Assembly: GCF_902833085.1 (NCBI RefSeq)
Contig: NZ_CADFEB010000013.1
Location: 62,001-126,000 of the forward strand
Source of the DNA: Burkholderia ubonensis
GTDB taxonomy: Bacteria > Pseudomonadota > Gammaproteobacteria > Burkholderiales > Burkholderiaceae
Length of the DNA: 64,000 nucleotides
Direction of reading: 5' to 3'
Numbering within the stretch: position 1 is the stretch's first letter; every line of letters starts with the position of its first letter. This document shows, in pieces, positions 52,124-61,204 of the stretch. Position numbers and translations under genes: made by a program. The notes under the pieces are model-generated. The model was not told the origin of the DNA. It saw nothing but the letters and a program-made list of their open reading frames with translations, and did not search any database.

Positions 52124-53347
52124 ATGAAACCGACTGTCTGGCATCACCTGAGGCTGTGTCCGCACGGCCACCCCGACGAGACGATCGACGATGCGGCGAT
52201 TGCCGTCGACGAAACCGGCGCGATCGTCTGGCTCGGCGCGTTCTCCGCGCTGCCGCACGGCTATGCGCACTGGGCGCGCGAGGACCTGCACGGCGCGTGG
52301 GTGACGCCGGGGCTCGTCGACTGTCACACGCACCTCGTGTACGGCGGCACGCGCGCGGACGAATTCGCGCAGCGCCTCGCGGGCGTCAGCTATGAAGAGA
52401 TCGCGCGGAAGGGCGGCGGGATCGTGTCGACGGTGCGCGCGACGCGCGCGGCCGACGAGACGACGCTGTTCGTGCAGGCCGCCGCGCGCCTGCAGCCGCT
52501 GCTCGCCGAAGGCGTGACCGCGATCGAGATCAAGTCGGGCTACGGGCTCGACCTCGCGAGCGAGCGCAAGATGCTGCGCGTCGCGCGGCAGCTCGGCGAG
52601 CGCTTCCCGGTGACCGTCTACACGACCTTCCTCGGCGCGCACGCGCTGCCGCCCGAATACGCGGGCCGCGCGGACGCGTACATCGACGAGGTGTGCGAAC
52701 GGATGCTGCCGGCGCTCGCCGACGAAGGGCTCGTCGACGCGGTCGACGTGTTCTGCGAGCGGATCGGCTTCTCGCTCGCGCAGACCGAGCGCGTGTTCGA
52801 GGCCGCGACGCGGCGCGGGCTGCCGGTCAAGCTGCACGCGGAGCAACTGTCGAACGCGGGCGGCACCGCGCTTGCCGCGCGCTATCACGCGCTGTCCGCC
52901 GATCACCTCGAATTTCTCGACGAAGCCGGCGTGGAAGCGATGAAGGCGGCCGGCACGGTCGCCGTGCTGTTGCCCGGCGCGTACTACTTCATACGCGAGA
53001 CGCAATTGCCGCCGCTCGACCTGCTGCGCAAGCATGGCGTGCCGATCGCGCTCGCGACCGATCACAACCCGGGCACGTCGCCGCTCGAATCGCTGCTGCT
53101 GACGCTGAACCTCGGCTGCACGCTGTTCCGGATGACGGTGCCGGAAGTGCTGCAGGGCGTCACGCGCCATGCGGCCGCGGCGCTTGGCCGCGCAGGCCGG
53201 CACGGCGTGCTCGAAGTCGGCCGCCAGGCCGATTTCGCGGTGTGGTCGGTCGGCTCGCTCGCGGAGCTCGCCTACTGGATCGGCCGCCCGCTGTGCGAGC
53301 AGGTCGTGCGCGGCGGGGCGACCGTGTTTCGCCGCACGAACGGATGA
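52124..53347 (+). CDS. hutI: Imidazolonepropionase
   Basis: The 407-residue amidohydrolase opens the imidazolone ring to give N-formimidoyl-L-glutamate. The metal-binding HTH is in [11 protein letters not shown], the substrate region is [12 protein letters not shown], and the metal Asp is in [12 protein letters not shown]. The stop overlaps the short codon run before hutF. Length is typical. Confidence 0.97.
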   Translation: MKPTVWHHLRLCPHGHPDETIDDAAIAVDETGAIVWLGAFSALPHGYAHWAREDLHGAWVTPGLVDCHTHLVYGGTRADEFAQRLAGVSYEEIARKGGGIVSTVRATRAADETTLFVQAAARLQPLLAEGVTAIEIKSGYGLDLASERKMLRVARQLGERFPVTVYTTFLGAHALPPEYAGRADAYIDEVCERMLPALADEGLVDAVDVFCERIGFSLAQTERVFEAATRRGLPVKLHAEQLSNAGGTALAARYHALSADHLEFLDEAGVEAMKAAGTVAVLLPGAYYFIRETQLPPLDLLRKHGVPIALATDHNPGTSPLESLLLTLNLGCTLFRMTVPEVLQGVTRHAAAALGRAGRHGVLEVGRQADFAVWSVGSLAELAYWIGRPLCEQVVRGGATVFRRTNG

Positions 53348-53358
53348 TGGGACCCACG

Positions 53359-54735
53359 ATGACCGACACGACGTTGTTCGCGGCGCACGCCTACCTGCCT
53401 GAAGGCTGGCGCCGCAACGTGCTGCTGCGTTGGGACGCGGCCGGCACGCTGACCGAGGTGACGCCCGACACCGACGCGCCGGCGGGCGTCGCGCGCGCGG
53501 CCGGGCCGGTGCTGCCCGGCATGCCGAACCTGCACTCGCACGCGTTCCAGCGCGCGATGGCGGGGCTCACCGAATACCGCGCGAACCCGTCCGACAGCTT
53601 CTGGAGCTGGCGCGACCTGATGTACCGCTTCGCGCTGAAGATCACGCCCGACGCGCTCGCGGCGATCGCACGCTGGCTGTACGTCGAGATGCTGAAATGC
53701 GGCTACACGTCGGTGTGCGAATTCCACTACGTGCATCACGCGCAGGACGGCTCACGCTATCCGCAGCTCGCCGAGCTCGGCGTGCGCGTGATCGACGCGG
53801 CGCGCGCGGCCGGTATCGGCATCACGATGCTGCCGGTGTCGTACCAGTTCGCGGGCTTCGGCAACAAGCCGCCGCGCGACGACCAGCGCCGCTTCATCAA
53901 CACGCCCGACGGCCTGCTCGAACTGCTCGACGCGATGCGCCGCGCCGCGCCGGAAGACGGCGCGTTGCGCTACGGCGTCGCGCCGCACTCGCTGCGCGCG
54001 GTGTCCGAAGCGGGCTTGCGCACGCTGCTCGACGGGCTGCCCGACGACGCGCCCGTGCACATCCACATCGCCGAACAGACGGCCGAGGTCGACGACTGCG
54101 TGCGCGCGTACGGCGCGCGGCCCGTGCAGTGGCTGCTCGACCGCTTCGACGTCGATGCGCGCTGGTGCCTCGTGCATGCGACGCACGTCGATGCGGCCGA
54201 GACCGCGGCGCTCGCGCAGCGCCGCGCGGTCGCCGGCCTGTGCCTGACGACCGAAGCGAACCTCGGCGACGGCGTGTTTCCGGCCGTCGACTATCTCGCG
54301 CACGGCGGCGTGATCGGCATCGGTTCGGACAGCCATGCATCGGTCGACTGGCGCGCCGAGCTGCGCCTGCTCGAATACGGGCAGCGGCTCGTGCACCGCG
54401 CGCGCAACGTGCTCGCGAGCGACGCGCAGCCGGTGGTCGCGGATCGCCTGTTCGACGCGTCGCTGGCCGGCGGCGCGCAGGCGAGCGGGCGGCGGATCGG
54501 CGCGCTGCGCGCGGGCTGCCGCGCCGACTGGCTCGTGCTCGATCCCGATCATCCGGCGATTGCCGAGCACGACAGCGCGGCGTGGCTGTCCGGCGCGGTG
54601 TTCGCCGAGCACGGCGACACGCCGGTGCGCGACGTCTACACGGGCGGCGAATGCGTCGTGCGCGAACGCCGCCATCGCGACGAAGCCGCCGCGTATGCCG
54701 CTTACCGCGCCGCGCTGGCGCAACTGCTGCGCTGA
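53359..54735 (+). CDS. hutF: Formimidoylglutamate deiminase
   Basis: The 458-residue amidohydrolase removes the imino group from formimidoylglutamate, giving N-formylglutamate and ammonia; this defines the five-step hut pathway. Metal motifs are NLHSHAFQRAMAG, HIHIAEQTAEVDD, LVHATHVD and GIGSDSHASVDWRAELRLLEYGQR. Three in-frame ATG codons lie within 15 nt; the last, with GGGA 6 nt upstream, gives the usual MTDTTLFAAHAYLPEGW start. Confidence 0.96.
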   Translation: MTDTTLFAAHAYLPEGWRRNVLLRWDAAGTLTEVTPDTDAPAGVARAAGPVLPGMPNLHSHAFQRAMAGLTEYRANPSDSFWSWRDLMYRFALKITPDALAAIARWLYVEMLKCGYTSVCEFHYVHHAQDGSRYPQLAELGVRVIDAARAAGIGITMLPVSYQFAGFGNKPPRDDQRRFINTPDGLLELLDAMRRAAPEDGALRYGVAPHSLRAVSEAGLRTLLDGLPDDAPVHIHIAEQTAEVDDCVRAYGARPVQWLLDRFDVDARWCLVHATHVDAAETAALAQRRAVAGLCLTTEANLGDGVFPAVDYLAHGGVIGIGSDSHASVDWRAELRLLEYGQRLVHRARNVLASDAQPVVADRLFDASLAGGAQASGRRIGALRAGCRADWLVLDPDHPAIAEHDSAAWLSGAVFAEHGDTPVRDVYTGGECVVRERRHRDEAAAYAAYRAALAQLLR

Positions 54736-54793
54736 CGCGCGGCAACCGGCGCGCGCCGCGGGGCGCGCGCCGTCCGACCGACACGGGACCGAC

Positions 54794-55591
54794 ATGACCG
54801 ACCAACCGGCTGTATTCACGCTGAAGCAGGGCACGCTGCCGCTGCTGATCTCGATTCCCCACGCGGGCACGTTCATTCCCGACGACATCGCTGCGACGAT
54901 GACGCCCGACGCGTGCTTCGTCGACGATTGCGACTGGCACCTCGAGCGCCTGTACGGCTTCGCCGTCGCGCTCGGCGCATCGGTGCTGGTGCCGTCGCAC
55001 GCGCGCTACGTCGTCGACCTGAACCGGCCGCCCGACAACGAGAACCTGTACCCGGGGCAGGACACGACGGGCCTCGTGCCGGTCGACACGTTCGACAAGG
55101 CGCCGCTCTATCCGGCCGGCGCGCTGCCCGGCAACGACGAGATCCTGCGCCGCCGCGACCGCTACTGGCGGCCGTACCATGAAGCGCTGCAGGGCGAGAT
55201 CGCGCGCGTGAAACGCGAGCACGGCCGCGTGCTGGTGTGGGAGGCGCATTCGATCCGCTCGCACGTGCCGCGCTTCTTCGACGGGCGGCTGCCGGACTTC
55301 AACTTCGGCACCGCGAACGGCGCGAGCGCCGCCCCCGGCCTCGCGGAGGTGCTGGCCGAGCGCGTGATCGCGCATGGCGGCTATACGGCGGTCGCGAACG
55401 GCCGCTTCAAGGGCGGCTACATCACGCGTCATTACGGCGTGCCCGAGACGGGCGTGCAGGCCGTGCAGCTCGAGCTCGCGCAGATCACGTACATGGAAGA
55501 GACGCGTCCGTACGCGTACGACGAAGCGCGCGCCGCGCGGGTGTCGCCGCTGCTGCAGACGCTCGCCGAGACCGCGCTCGCGTATCGCTGA
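54794..55591 (+). CDS. hutG: N-formylglutamate deformylase
   Basis: The 265-residue metal-dependent hydrolase releases formate from N-formylglutamate to give glutamate, the last step. The N-formylglutamate amidohydrolase family is marked by LLISIPHAGTFIPDDI, VDDCDWHLERLYGF, YVVDLNRPPDNENLYPGQ and WEAHSIRSHVPRFFDG. It starts 58 nt after hutF and ends 25 nt before a strong terminator, closing the operon. Confidence 0.96.
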   Translation: MTDQPAVFTLKQGTLPLLISIPHAGTFIPDDIAATMTPDACFVDDCDWHLERLYGFAVALGASVLVPSHARYVVDLNRPPDNENLYPGQDTTGLVPVDTFDKAPLYPAGALPGNDEILRRRDRYWRPYHEALQGEIARVKREHGRVLVWEAHSIRSHVPRFFDGRLPDFNFGTANGASAAPGLAEVLAERVIAHGGYTAVANGRFKGGYITRHYGVPETGVQAVQLELAQITYMEETRPYAYDEARAARVSPLLQTLAETALAYR

Positions 55592-55616
55592 ACGCGACCG
55601 GCGGCGCATTGCACGA

Positions 55617-55655
55617 GGCGGCATCGATTCTGCGAATCGATGCCGCCTTTGTTTT
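55617..55655 (+). terminator. Intrinsic terminator of the hut operon
   Basis: A perfect 14-bp stem (GGCGGCATCGATTC/GAATCGATGCCGCC) with a TGC loop is followed by TTTGTTTTG. This is a textbook rho-independent terminator 25 nt after hutG. Confidence 0.92.
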
Positions 55656-56157
55656 GTCAGGGTTAATACCGACGCGGACGCCTGAAAATTTGACGCAATT
55701 TTTAGGTGATATAAGCTGAATGTCAGGAAGCCGTCACAAACGACGGCTTGCTTGCGTGTCGCTGCACGGGTTGAACCGCGCACTGCAATGCGACACGTGT
55801 TCAGCGTTCATCCGTCAGTCGAGTACGATCGTGAAAGCCGCCAGCCCTTCGATCCAGCGGACGCGAAGTCCGTCGGCGGGCGCGCCGCGTCCTGCCGGTC
55901 CGCTCCGGCATGCCGATCGCGGCACGCATTCCGCCTTGTCCAGCGAGCCTCGCCTCACCGTCATGTCCCATCGCGGCCTGCGCCGCTTCAATCTCGTGAC
56001 CACGCGCGCGTTCAGCGCGATTCAGTGCGACGGCAGCGCGTCGTTGTTGCCCTAGCGCCGATTGCCTCATCCGTTCCGGGCCGCACCGCATTGCGCAGCG
56101 CGACGCATGCGGCGCTTCGTTGCGCATGCGCGCGCCGATGTTCCGGGAGACGCGATC
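55656..56157. promoter_or_regulatory. Leader region of the polyamine operon with a 26-bp dyad
   Basis: This 502-nt stretch has no convincing gene. At 55681-55706 a near-perfect dyad (CCTGAAAATT-N6-AATTTTTAGG) overlaps TTGACG (55690) and is followed by TATAAG (55710), so operator and promoter may coincide although the 14-nt spacing is short. The remaining leader (about 440 nt) is long and unexplained. Confidence 0.5.
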
Positions 56158-56967
56158 ATGAGGGCGCGCGCGATCGTCGCCGTGACCGCCGATCGCATGA
56201 TGCGCGGCGCGCACCCGACGCATGCGGCGGGGGAGAAGTACCTTGCCGCGCTCGTCGACGGCGCGGGCGTGCTCGCGTTCGTGCTGCCTGCGCTCGGCGT
56301 GCGCCAGCCGGTCGACGCGCTCGTCGCGGCGGTCGACGGCCTGCTGTTCACCGGCAGCCATTCGAACGTCGAGCCGCATCATTACGGCGGGTCCGCGAGC
56401 GCGCCCGGCACGCTGCACGATCCGGCGCGCGACGCGACCGCGCTGCCGCTGATGCGCGCGGCGATCGACGCCGGCGTGCCGGTGCTCGCGATCTGCCGCG
56501 GGATGCAGGAAATGAACGTCGCGTATGGCGGCACGCTGCATCAGCGGCTGCATGCGACCGCGGGGTTCGCCGACCATCGCGAGACGCCGTCCGATCCGCT
56601 CGACGCGCAATACGGTCCCGCGCACGTCGTGCGCTTCGCGCCGGGCGGCCTGCTGCAGCGGATCGCGCGCGGCGCGTGCGAAGCGACGGTCAATTCGCTG
56701 CATGACCAGGGCATCGCGCGCATCGGCGCGGGGCTCGTCGTCGAGGCGAGCGCGCCCGACGGACTGATCGAGGCGGTGAGCGTGCGCGGCGCGCGCGCGT
56801 TCGCGCTCGGCGTGCAGTGGCATCCCGAATGGCGGTTCGCCGAGCAGCCGCTGTCGCGCGACATTTTCGCGGCATTCGGCGCGGCGTGCCGCGCGCACAT
56901 GACGCACCGTATCCGTGCGGCCGTCGACGGCGAAACCGCGCCGCCGGACGCACGTGTCGTGGACTGA
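56158..56967 (+). CDS. puuD: Gamma-glutamyl-GABA hydrolase-like class I amidotransferase
   Basis: The 269-residue protein is a peptidase C26-type hydrolase. The nucleophile Cys is in PVLAICRGMQEMNVAYGG, and the His-x-Glu pair is in GVQWHPEWRF. The typical opening MMRGAHPTHAAGEKYLAALVDGAG is present. In the Puu pathway it frees GABA from gamma-glutamyl-GABA. It is followed by a glutamine-synthetase-like ligase and an aminotransferase, confirming the polyamine context. GGGAGA 8 nt before the ATG decides the start. Confidence 0.9.
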   Translation: MRARAIVAVTADRMMRGAHPTHAAGEKYLAALVDGAGVLAFVLPALGVRQPVDALVAAVDGLLFTGSHSNVEPHHYGGSASAPGTLHDPARDATALPLMRAAIDAGVPVLAICRGMQEMNVAYGGTLHQRLHATAGFADHRETPSDPLDAQYGPAHVVRFAPGGLLQRIARGACEATVNSLHDQGIARIGAGLVVEASAPDGLIEAVSVRGARAFALGVQWHPEWRFAEQPLSRDIFAAFGAACRAHMTHRIRAAVDGETAPPDARVVD

Positions 56968-56979
56968 AAGAGGCCGATC

Positions 56980-58317
56980 ATGCAACCCGCACTGGACGAA
57001 TTCCTCAGGCAGCATCGCATCACCGAGGTCGAGGCGATCATTCCCGACATGGCCGGCATCGCGCGCGGCAAGATCATCCCGCGCAACAAGTTCGAGTCCG
57101 GCGAATCGATGCGCCTGCCGCAGGCGGTGATGGTGCAGACCGTCACCGGCGACTATCCGGAGGACGGCACACTGACCGGCGTCACCGATCCCGACATGGT
57201 GTGCGTGCCCGACCCGTCGACGATCTCCCTGATCCCGTGGGCGGTCGACCCGACCGCGCAGGTGATTCACGACTGCGTGCATTTCGACGGCTCGCCGGTC
57301 GAGATCTCGCCGCGCTACGTGCTGCGGCACATCCTCGAGCTGTATCACGAGAAGGGCTGGAAGCCGGTCGTCGCGCCCGAGCTCGAGTTCTACCTGGTCG
57401 ACATGAACGCCGATCCCGACCTGCCGCTGCGTCCGCCGGTCGGCCGCACCGGGCGCGCGGAGACGGGCCGGCAGTCGTATTCGATCGAGGCCGTCAACGA
57501 ATTCGACCCGCTGTTCGAGGACATCTACGAGTACTGCGAAATGCAGGGGCTCGACATCGAGACGCTGATCCACGAGGTCGGCGCTGCGCAGATGGAGATC
57601 AACTTCATGCACGGCGACGCGCTGTCGCTCGCGGATCAGGTGTTCCTGTTCAAGCGCACGGTGCGCGAAGCGGCGCTGCGGCACAACATGTACGCGACGT
57701 TCATGGCGAAGCCGATGGAAGGCGAGCCCGGCTCCGCGATGCACATTCACCAGAGCCTCGCGGATCCGCAAACCGGCCGCAACCTGTTCACCGATGCGAA
57801 AGGCGACGTGACGCCGCTGTTTCGCGGCTATCTCGCCGGATTGCAGACGTACACGCCGGCGCTGATGCCGATCTTCGCGCCGTACATCAACTCGTACCGC
57901 CGGCTGTCGCGCTTCATGGCTGCGCCGATCAACGTGCAGTGGGGCTACGACAACCGCACGGTCGGCTTCCGCATTCCGCAGTCGAGCCCGCTGGCGCGCC
58001 GCATCGAGAATCGCATTCCGGGCGTCGACTGCAACCCGTATCTTGCGTTCGCGGCGACGCTCGCCGCCGGCTATCTCGGCATCGTGCAGCGGCTCGAGCC
58101 GACCCAGCCGCTCGCGTCCGACGGCTACGACCTGCCTTACCAGCTGCCGCGCAATCTCGAGGAAGGCATCTCGACGATGGCTGCGTGCACGCCGCTCGCG
58201 GAGATTCTCGGCGACAAGTTCGTGAAGGCGTATCTCGCGCTGAAGGAAACCGAATACGAGGCGTTCTTCCGCGTGATCAGTTCATGGGAGCGCCGGCATC
58301 TGCTGCTGCATGTGTGA
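56980..58317 (+). CDS. puuA: Gamma-glutamylpolyamine synthetase (glutamine synthetase family)
   Basis: The 445-residue protein has the GS catalytic fold with PDMAGIARGKIIPRNKF at the N-terminus, metal residues in VVAPELEFYLVD and EVGAAQMEINFMHGDAL, and GSAMHIHQSLAD and NVQWGYDNRTVGFRIP further on. It joins glutamate to a polyamine such as putrescine or spermidine with ATP. The adenylylation region of true glutamine synthetase is not evident. It lies between puuD (12 nt) and the aminotransferase (28 nt). Confidence 0.92.
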   Translation: MQPALDEFLRQHRITEVEAIIPDMAGIARGKIIPRNKFESGESMRLPQAVMVQTVTGDYPEDGTLTGVTDPDMVCVPDPSTISLIPWAVDPTAQVIHDCVHFDGSPVEISPRYVLRHILELYHEKGWKPVVAPELEFYLVDMNADPDLPLRPPVGRTGRAETGRQSYSIEAVNEFDPLFEDIYEYCEMQGLDIETLIHEVGAAQMEINFMHGDALSLADQVFLFKRTVREAALRHNMYATFMAKPMEGEPGSAMHIHQSLADPQTGRNLFTDAKGDVTPLFRGYLAGLQTYTPALMPIFAPYINSYRRLSRFMAAPINVQWGYDNRTVGFRIPQSSPLARRIENRIPGVDCNPYLAFAATLAAGYLGIVQRLEPTQPLASDGYDLPYQLPRNLEEGISTMAACTPLAEILGDKFVKAYLALKETEYEAFFRVISSWERRHLLLHV

Positions 58318-58345
58318 GCGCGCACCACCGCACTCCGGAGGACAC

Positions 58346-59773
58346 GTGACCGATCGCAACGAACCGGCCTGGATCGAGCCGGCCGCCCCCGCGGCCCGCA
58401 CCCCGCAGGCCCGCACCACCGCCGAATACCGCGCGCTCGACGCCGCTCACCACATCCACCCGTTCTCCGACATGGGCGCGCTCAATCGCGCGGGCAGCCG
58501 CGTGATCGTGAAGGCGGACGGCGTCTATCTGTGGGATTCGGACGGCAACAAGATCATCGACGGGATGGCCGGCCTGTGGTGCGTGAACGTCGGCTACGGC
58601 CGCAAGGAACTCGCCGACGCCGCGTACCGGCAACTGCAGGAACTGCCGTTCTACAACACGTTCTTCAAGACCACGCATCCGCCGGTGATCGAACTGTCGA
58701 AGCTGCTTGCCGAAGTCACGCCGCCGGGCTTCAACCATTTCTTCTACTGCAACAGCGGCTCGGAAGGCAACGACACCGTGCTGCGCGTCGTGCACCAGTA
58801 CTGGCGCGTGCAGGGCCGGCCGCGCAGGAAATACGTGATCTCGCGTCGCAACGGTTATCACGGTTCGACGATCGCGGGCGCGACGCTGGGCGGGATGGAC
58901 TACATGCACGAGCAGATGCCGTCGAAGGTCGAGCACGTCGTGCACATCGATCAGCCGTATTTCTTCGGCGAGGCACAGGCCGGAGAAACGCCCGAAGCGT
59001 TTGGCCTCGCGCGTGCGCAGCAGCTCGAAGCGAAGATTCTCGAACTCGGCGCGGAGAACGTCGCCGCGTTCATCGGCGAGCCGTTCCAGGGCGCGGGCGG
59101 CGTGATCTTTCCGCCGTCGACGTACTGGCCGGAGATCCAGCGGATCTGCCGCGAGTACGACATCCTGCTCGTCGCCGACGAGGTGATCGGCGGCTTCGGA
59201 CGCATCGGCGAATGGTTCGCGCACCAGCACTTCGGCTTCGAGCCGGACCTGATGACGCTCGCGAAAGGGCTGACGAGCGGTTATGTGCCGATGGGTGCGG
59301 TGGCGCTGCATGACCGGGTCGCGCAGGCGCTGATCGAGCACGGCGAATTCCATCACGGGATGACGTATTCGGGCCATCCGGTCGCGGCGGCGGTCGCGGT
59401 CGCGAACCTGAAGCTGCTGCGCGACGAAGGGATCGTTGCGCGCGTGAAGCGCGACATCGGCCCGTATTTCCAGCGCCGGTTGCGCGACGCGCTGGGCGGG
59501 CATCCGATCGTCGGCGAGATTGCCGGCGCGGGGCTCGTCGCGGGCGTTCAGCTCGCGCGCGAGCCGGCGCGGCGCGTGCGCTTCGAGCATGGCGGGGAGG
59601 TCGGCACGATTTGCCGCGACTTCTGCTTCAACGGCAACCTGATCATGCGCGCGACCGGTGACCGGATGCTGCTGTCGCCGCCGCTCGTGGTCGGCGAGGC
59701 CGAGGTCGACGAGATCGTCGAGAAGGCGAAGCGGGCGTTCGATGCGACGGCGGAGCGGGTGGGGATCGGCTGA
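58346..59773 (+). CDS. spuC: SpuC-like polyamine:pyruvate aminotransferase
   Basis: The 475-residue class-III PLP enzyme has HHIHPFSDMGALNRAGSR at the start, FYCNSGSEGNDTVLRV, the GYHGSTIAGATLGGM phosphate/PLP region, LLVADEVIGGFGRIGEWF and the PLP lysine near residue 307 in TLAKGLTSGYVPMGA. It transaminates putrescine or related diamines with pyruvate, giving an aldehyde for further oxidation. The GTG start follows CGGAGGAC. It is the last gene before the tRNA-derived repeat. Confidence 0.92.
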   Translation: MTDRNEPAWIEPAAPAARTPQARTTAEYRALDAAHHIHPFSDMGALNRAGSRVIVKADGVYLWDSDGNKIIDGMAGLWCVNVGYGRKELADAAYRQLQELPFYNTFFKTTHPPVIELSKLLAEVTPPGFNHFFYCNSGSEGNDTVLRVVHQYWRVQGRPRRKYVISRRNGYHGSTIAGATLGGMDYMHEQMPSKVEHVVHIDQPYFFGEAQAGETPEAFGLARAQQLEAKILELGAENVAAFIGEPFQGAGGVIFPPSTYWPEIQRICREYDILLVADEVIGGFGRIGEWFAHQHFGFEPDLMTLAKGLTSGYVPMGAVALHDRVAQALIEHGEFHHGMTYSGHPVAAAVAVANLKLLRDEGIVARVKRDIGPYFQRRLRDALGGHPIVGEIAGAGLVAGVQLAREPARRVRFEHGGEVGTICRDFCFNGNLIMRATGDRMLLSPPLVVGEAEVDEIVEKAKRAFDATAERVGIG

Positions 59774-59821
59774 GCGGGTGGGGTGATCGGCGTGTGCGAA
59801 AGGCTGCATCGCGAAAACGAA

Positions 59822-59851
59822 AAGGGCCTGCGTCGTGAGACGCAGGCCCTT
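59822..59851. terminator. Bidirectional terminator beside the left att repeat
   Basis: A perfect 13-bp stem (AAGGGCCTGCGTC/GACGCAGGCCCTT) with a GTGA loop ends exactly where the 31-bp repeat starts. On the minus strand it is followed by a T-rich run (TTTTCGTTTTCG). It therefore fits the original terminator of tRNA-Val before the island separated them, and now also ends spuC transcription. Confidence 0.8.
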
Positions 59852-59882
59852 GAATTCTTTGGTGGGCGGTACTGGGATCGAA
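59852..59882. repeat. Left attachment-site repeat (copy of the tRNA-Val 3' end)
   Basis: Thirty-one bases identical to 63369-63399 begin GAATTCTTTGGTGGGCGGT. They correspond to the last 23 nt of tRNA-Val(CAC) including CCA plus 8 nt beyond it. There is no 5' half, so this is not a second tRNA gene. Confidence 0.9.
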
Positions 59883-59980
59883 AGATGGAATCAATGGCCC
59901 TGCTGTACTCCAAGGCGTGAGGTGCTGACGACTGGATGGGGTTTTACGTCAAATAAAGGGGGCGGAATGTTATTGGCTGT

Positions 59981-60005
59981 GGCACGATGTATTATAGATC
60001 GTGCC
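59981..60005. promoter_or_regulatory. Inverted repeat upstream of the toxin-antitoxin pair
   Basis: GGCACGAT (59981-59988) and ATCGTGCC (59998-60005) form a perfect 8-bp dyad around an AT-rich 9-nt centre containing TATTAT/TATAG. It lies 22 nt before the antitoxin start and overlaps the likely -10 region, as expected of a site for autoregulation. Confidence 0.65.
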
Positions 60006-60027
60006 GTTATCTACTAAAGGTTGTGCC

Positions 60028-60486
60028 ATGAAAACGTTGGATGTGTCTCAGGCTGCTGCCGCCGCACATGCGGGCGGTGTCCTGTCGGCTGTTCTCAAGG
60101 CTGAGGGCGGTTCATTTTACGTCGAGCTGGAGACGCGGACGGCTGGAACGGCCGTGCTGGTCACGTCGAACAATCGCCGGCCGCGTGCGTTTCGGAACCC
60201 CGTCAAGGCGCTTGAGGTGATACGCGAACTTGGGTTGCAGTCGGGGCGTTTCTCGCTCGAAGCATGGCGACCCGATGAGGTCGAGATCGAGCGTTCAAGC
60301 CGTCCCGATCGGGCAGCGGCGATGAAGCAAACGCACGCGAATGCGGCGGCCTATGACAAGTGGTTGCGCGAGCAGGTGCAGGCGTCGATCGACGACCCGC
60401 GCCCGAGTATCGAGCATGAGGACGTAATGAAAAAGGCTCTGGCCCGCGTCGAAGCGATGCGAAAGGGGAAGCGTGCTAAGACTTAA
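60028..60486 (+). CDS. Antitoxin-like protein (Phd/StbD-type C-terminus)
   Basis: The 152-residue protein pairs with the downstream ParE/RelE toxin. The N-terminal part (LDVSQAAAAAHAGGVLSAVLKAEGGSFYVELETRTAGTAVLV) is not a standard Phd fold. The C-terminus (YDKWLREQVQASIDDPRPSIEHEDVMKKALARVEAMRKG) closely resembles the toxin-wrapping tail of StbD/RelB-like antitoxins. It is nearly twice the usual antitoxin length. It overlaps the toxin gene by 14 nt and probably represses from the upstream dyad. Confidence 0.8.
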   Translation: MKTLDVSQAAAAAHAGGVLSAVLKAEGGSFYVELETRTAGTAVLVTSNNRRPRAFRNPVKALEVIRELGLQSGRFSLEAWRPDEVEIERSSRPDRAAAMKQTHANAAAYDKWLREQVQASIDDPRPSIEHEDVMKKALARVEAMRKGKRAKT

Positions 60487-60751
60487 GTGGCGGCCGATGG
60501 CCGAGGAAGACCTGTTGGGTATCTTGGAGTTTATCGGGGAGGACGATCCGGATGCTGCGTTAGCCCTGGTGCATACGATTCGTGAAAAGGCGGAGGGGCT
60601 GAGGGTTCGCCCGAGGCTGTACCGAGCGGGGCGCGTATCAGGAACGCGAGAGATGGTGGTGCATCACAACTACATTGTCGTGTACAGCATTGATGCAGAC
60701 ATAGTCGAAATTCTGAACGTGAAGCATGCGCGGCAACAGTGGCCAGATTGA
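60473..60751 (+). CDS. ParE/RelE-family toxin
   Basis: The 92-residue protein has the compact RelE/ParE fold signature: LKWRPMAEEDLLGILEFIGEDDPDAALALVHTI helices, then LRVRPRLYRAGRVSGTREMVVHHNYIVVYSID strands and a C-terminal VEILNVKHARQQWP, typical of the ParE branch (gyrase poison) rather than ribosome-dependent RelE. The GTG start lies inside the antitoxin gene with AAGGGGAAG upstream. It likely stabilises the island. Confidence 0.88.
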   Translation: MLRLKWRPMAEEDLLGILEFIGEDDPDAALALVHTIREKAEGLRVRPRLYRAGRVSGTREMVVHHNYIVVYSIDADIVEILNVKHARQQWPD

Positions 60752-61204
60752 CGGGGGGGCAGCATCAGCTAGAGCGATTCTTTTTGCAATAGTGTGCAGT
60801 GTATAAGGCTGGACTAGACCAAACAGACAGCGTCAGATCGTCTGACTCGGTTCGGCCATCAAGAGTCGTTCGTCGTGGGCGCCCTTTGGATACGGTGTCC
60901 ACGCAGCATTGAATTCAAGCATTGGCGCCTCGCCAGTCAGTGTTCTTCGTGCCATCCGAAACCCAATGCTGCCGAGCGGGCGTAGTCGGGATTCTTAATT
61001 TTGAACCAACTGTGCGTTCTCCCTGCGCCATTGCACCGCTATGTGTGTGCGGCGCTGCGAGGAGGGCGCACTCGGGAACCCGGAGGAAGCCGAGACGTGG
61101 TGAGCGGCGCGACGCAATTGAACTGATGGCCGCCGCGTGCGGGCTTTTCCTTTGCGACAAACTTGGGAATATCATCTGATATATCCCTTTCCTTTTGCGA
61201 AGCG
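60752..61204. other. Gene-poor spacer within the island
   Basis: These 453 nt of mixed composition hold no convincing open frame, tRNA or repeat. The last 60 nt before the next gene are AT-rich and should contain its promoter. Open frames on both strands here are short and have no ribosome sites. Confidence 0.5.

Noticed and set aside
55720-56055. Small gene between hutG and puuD
   Set aside because: The frame has no ribosome site, no motif and mixed codon use; the region is better explained as promoter and leader.
59852-59882. Second tRNA-Val gene at the left repeat
   Set aside because: Only the 3' 23 nt of the tRNA are present; D arm and anticodon arm are missing.
60922-61179. Open frame in the island spacer (and one opposite to it)
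   Set aside because: Short, no ribosome site, no recognisable domain, and both strands are open only by chance.
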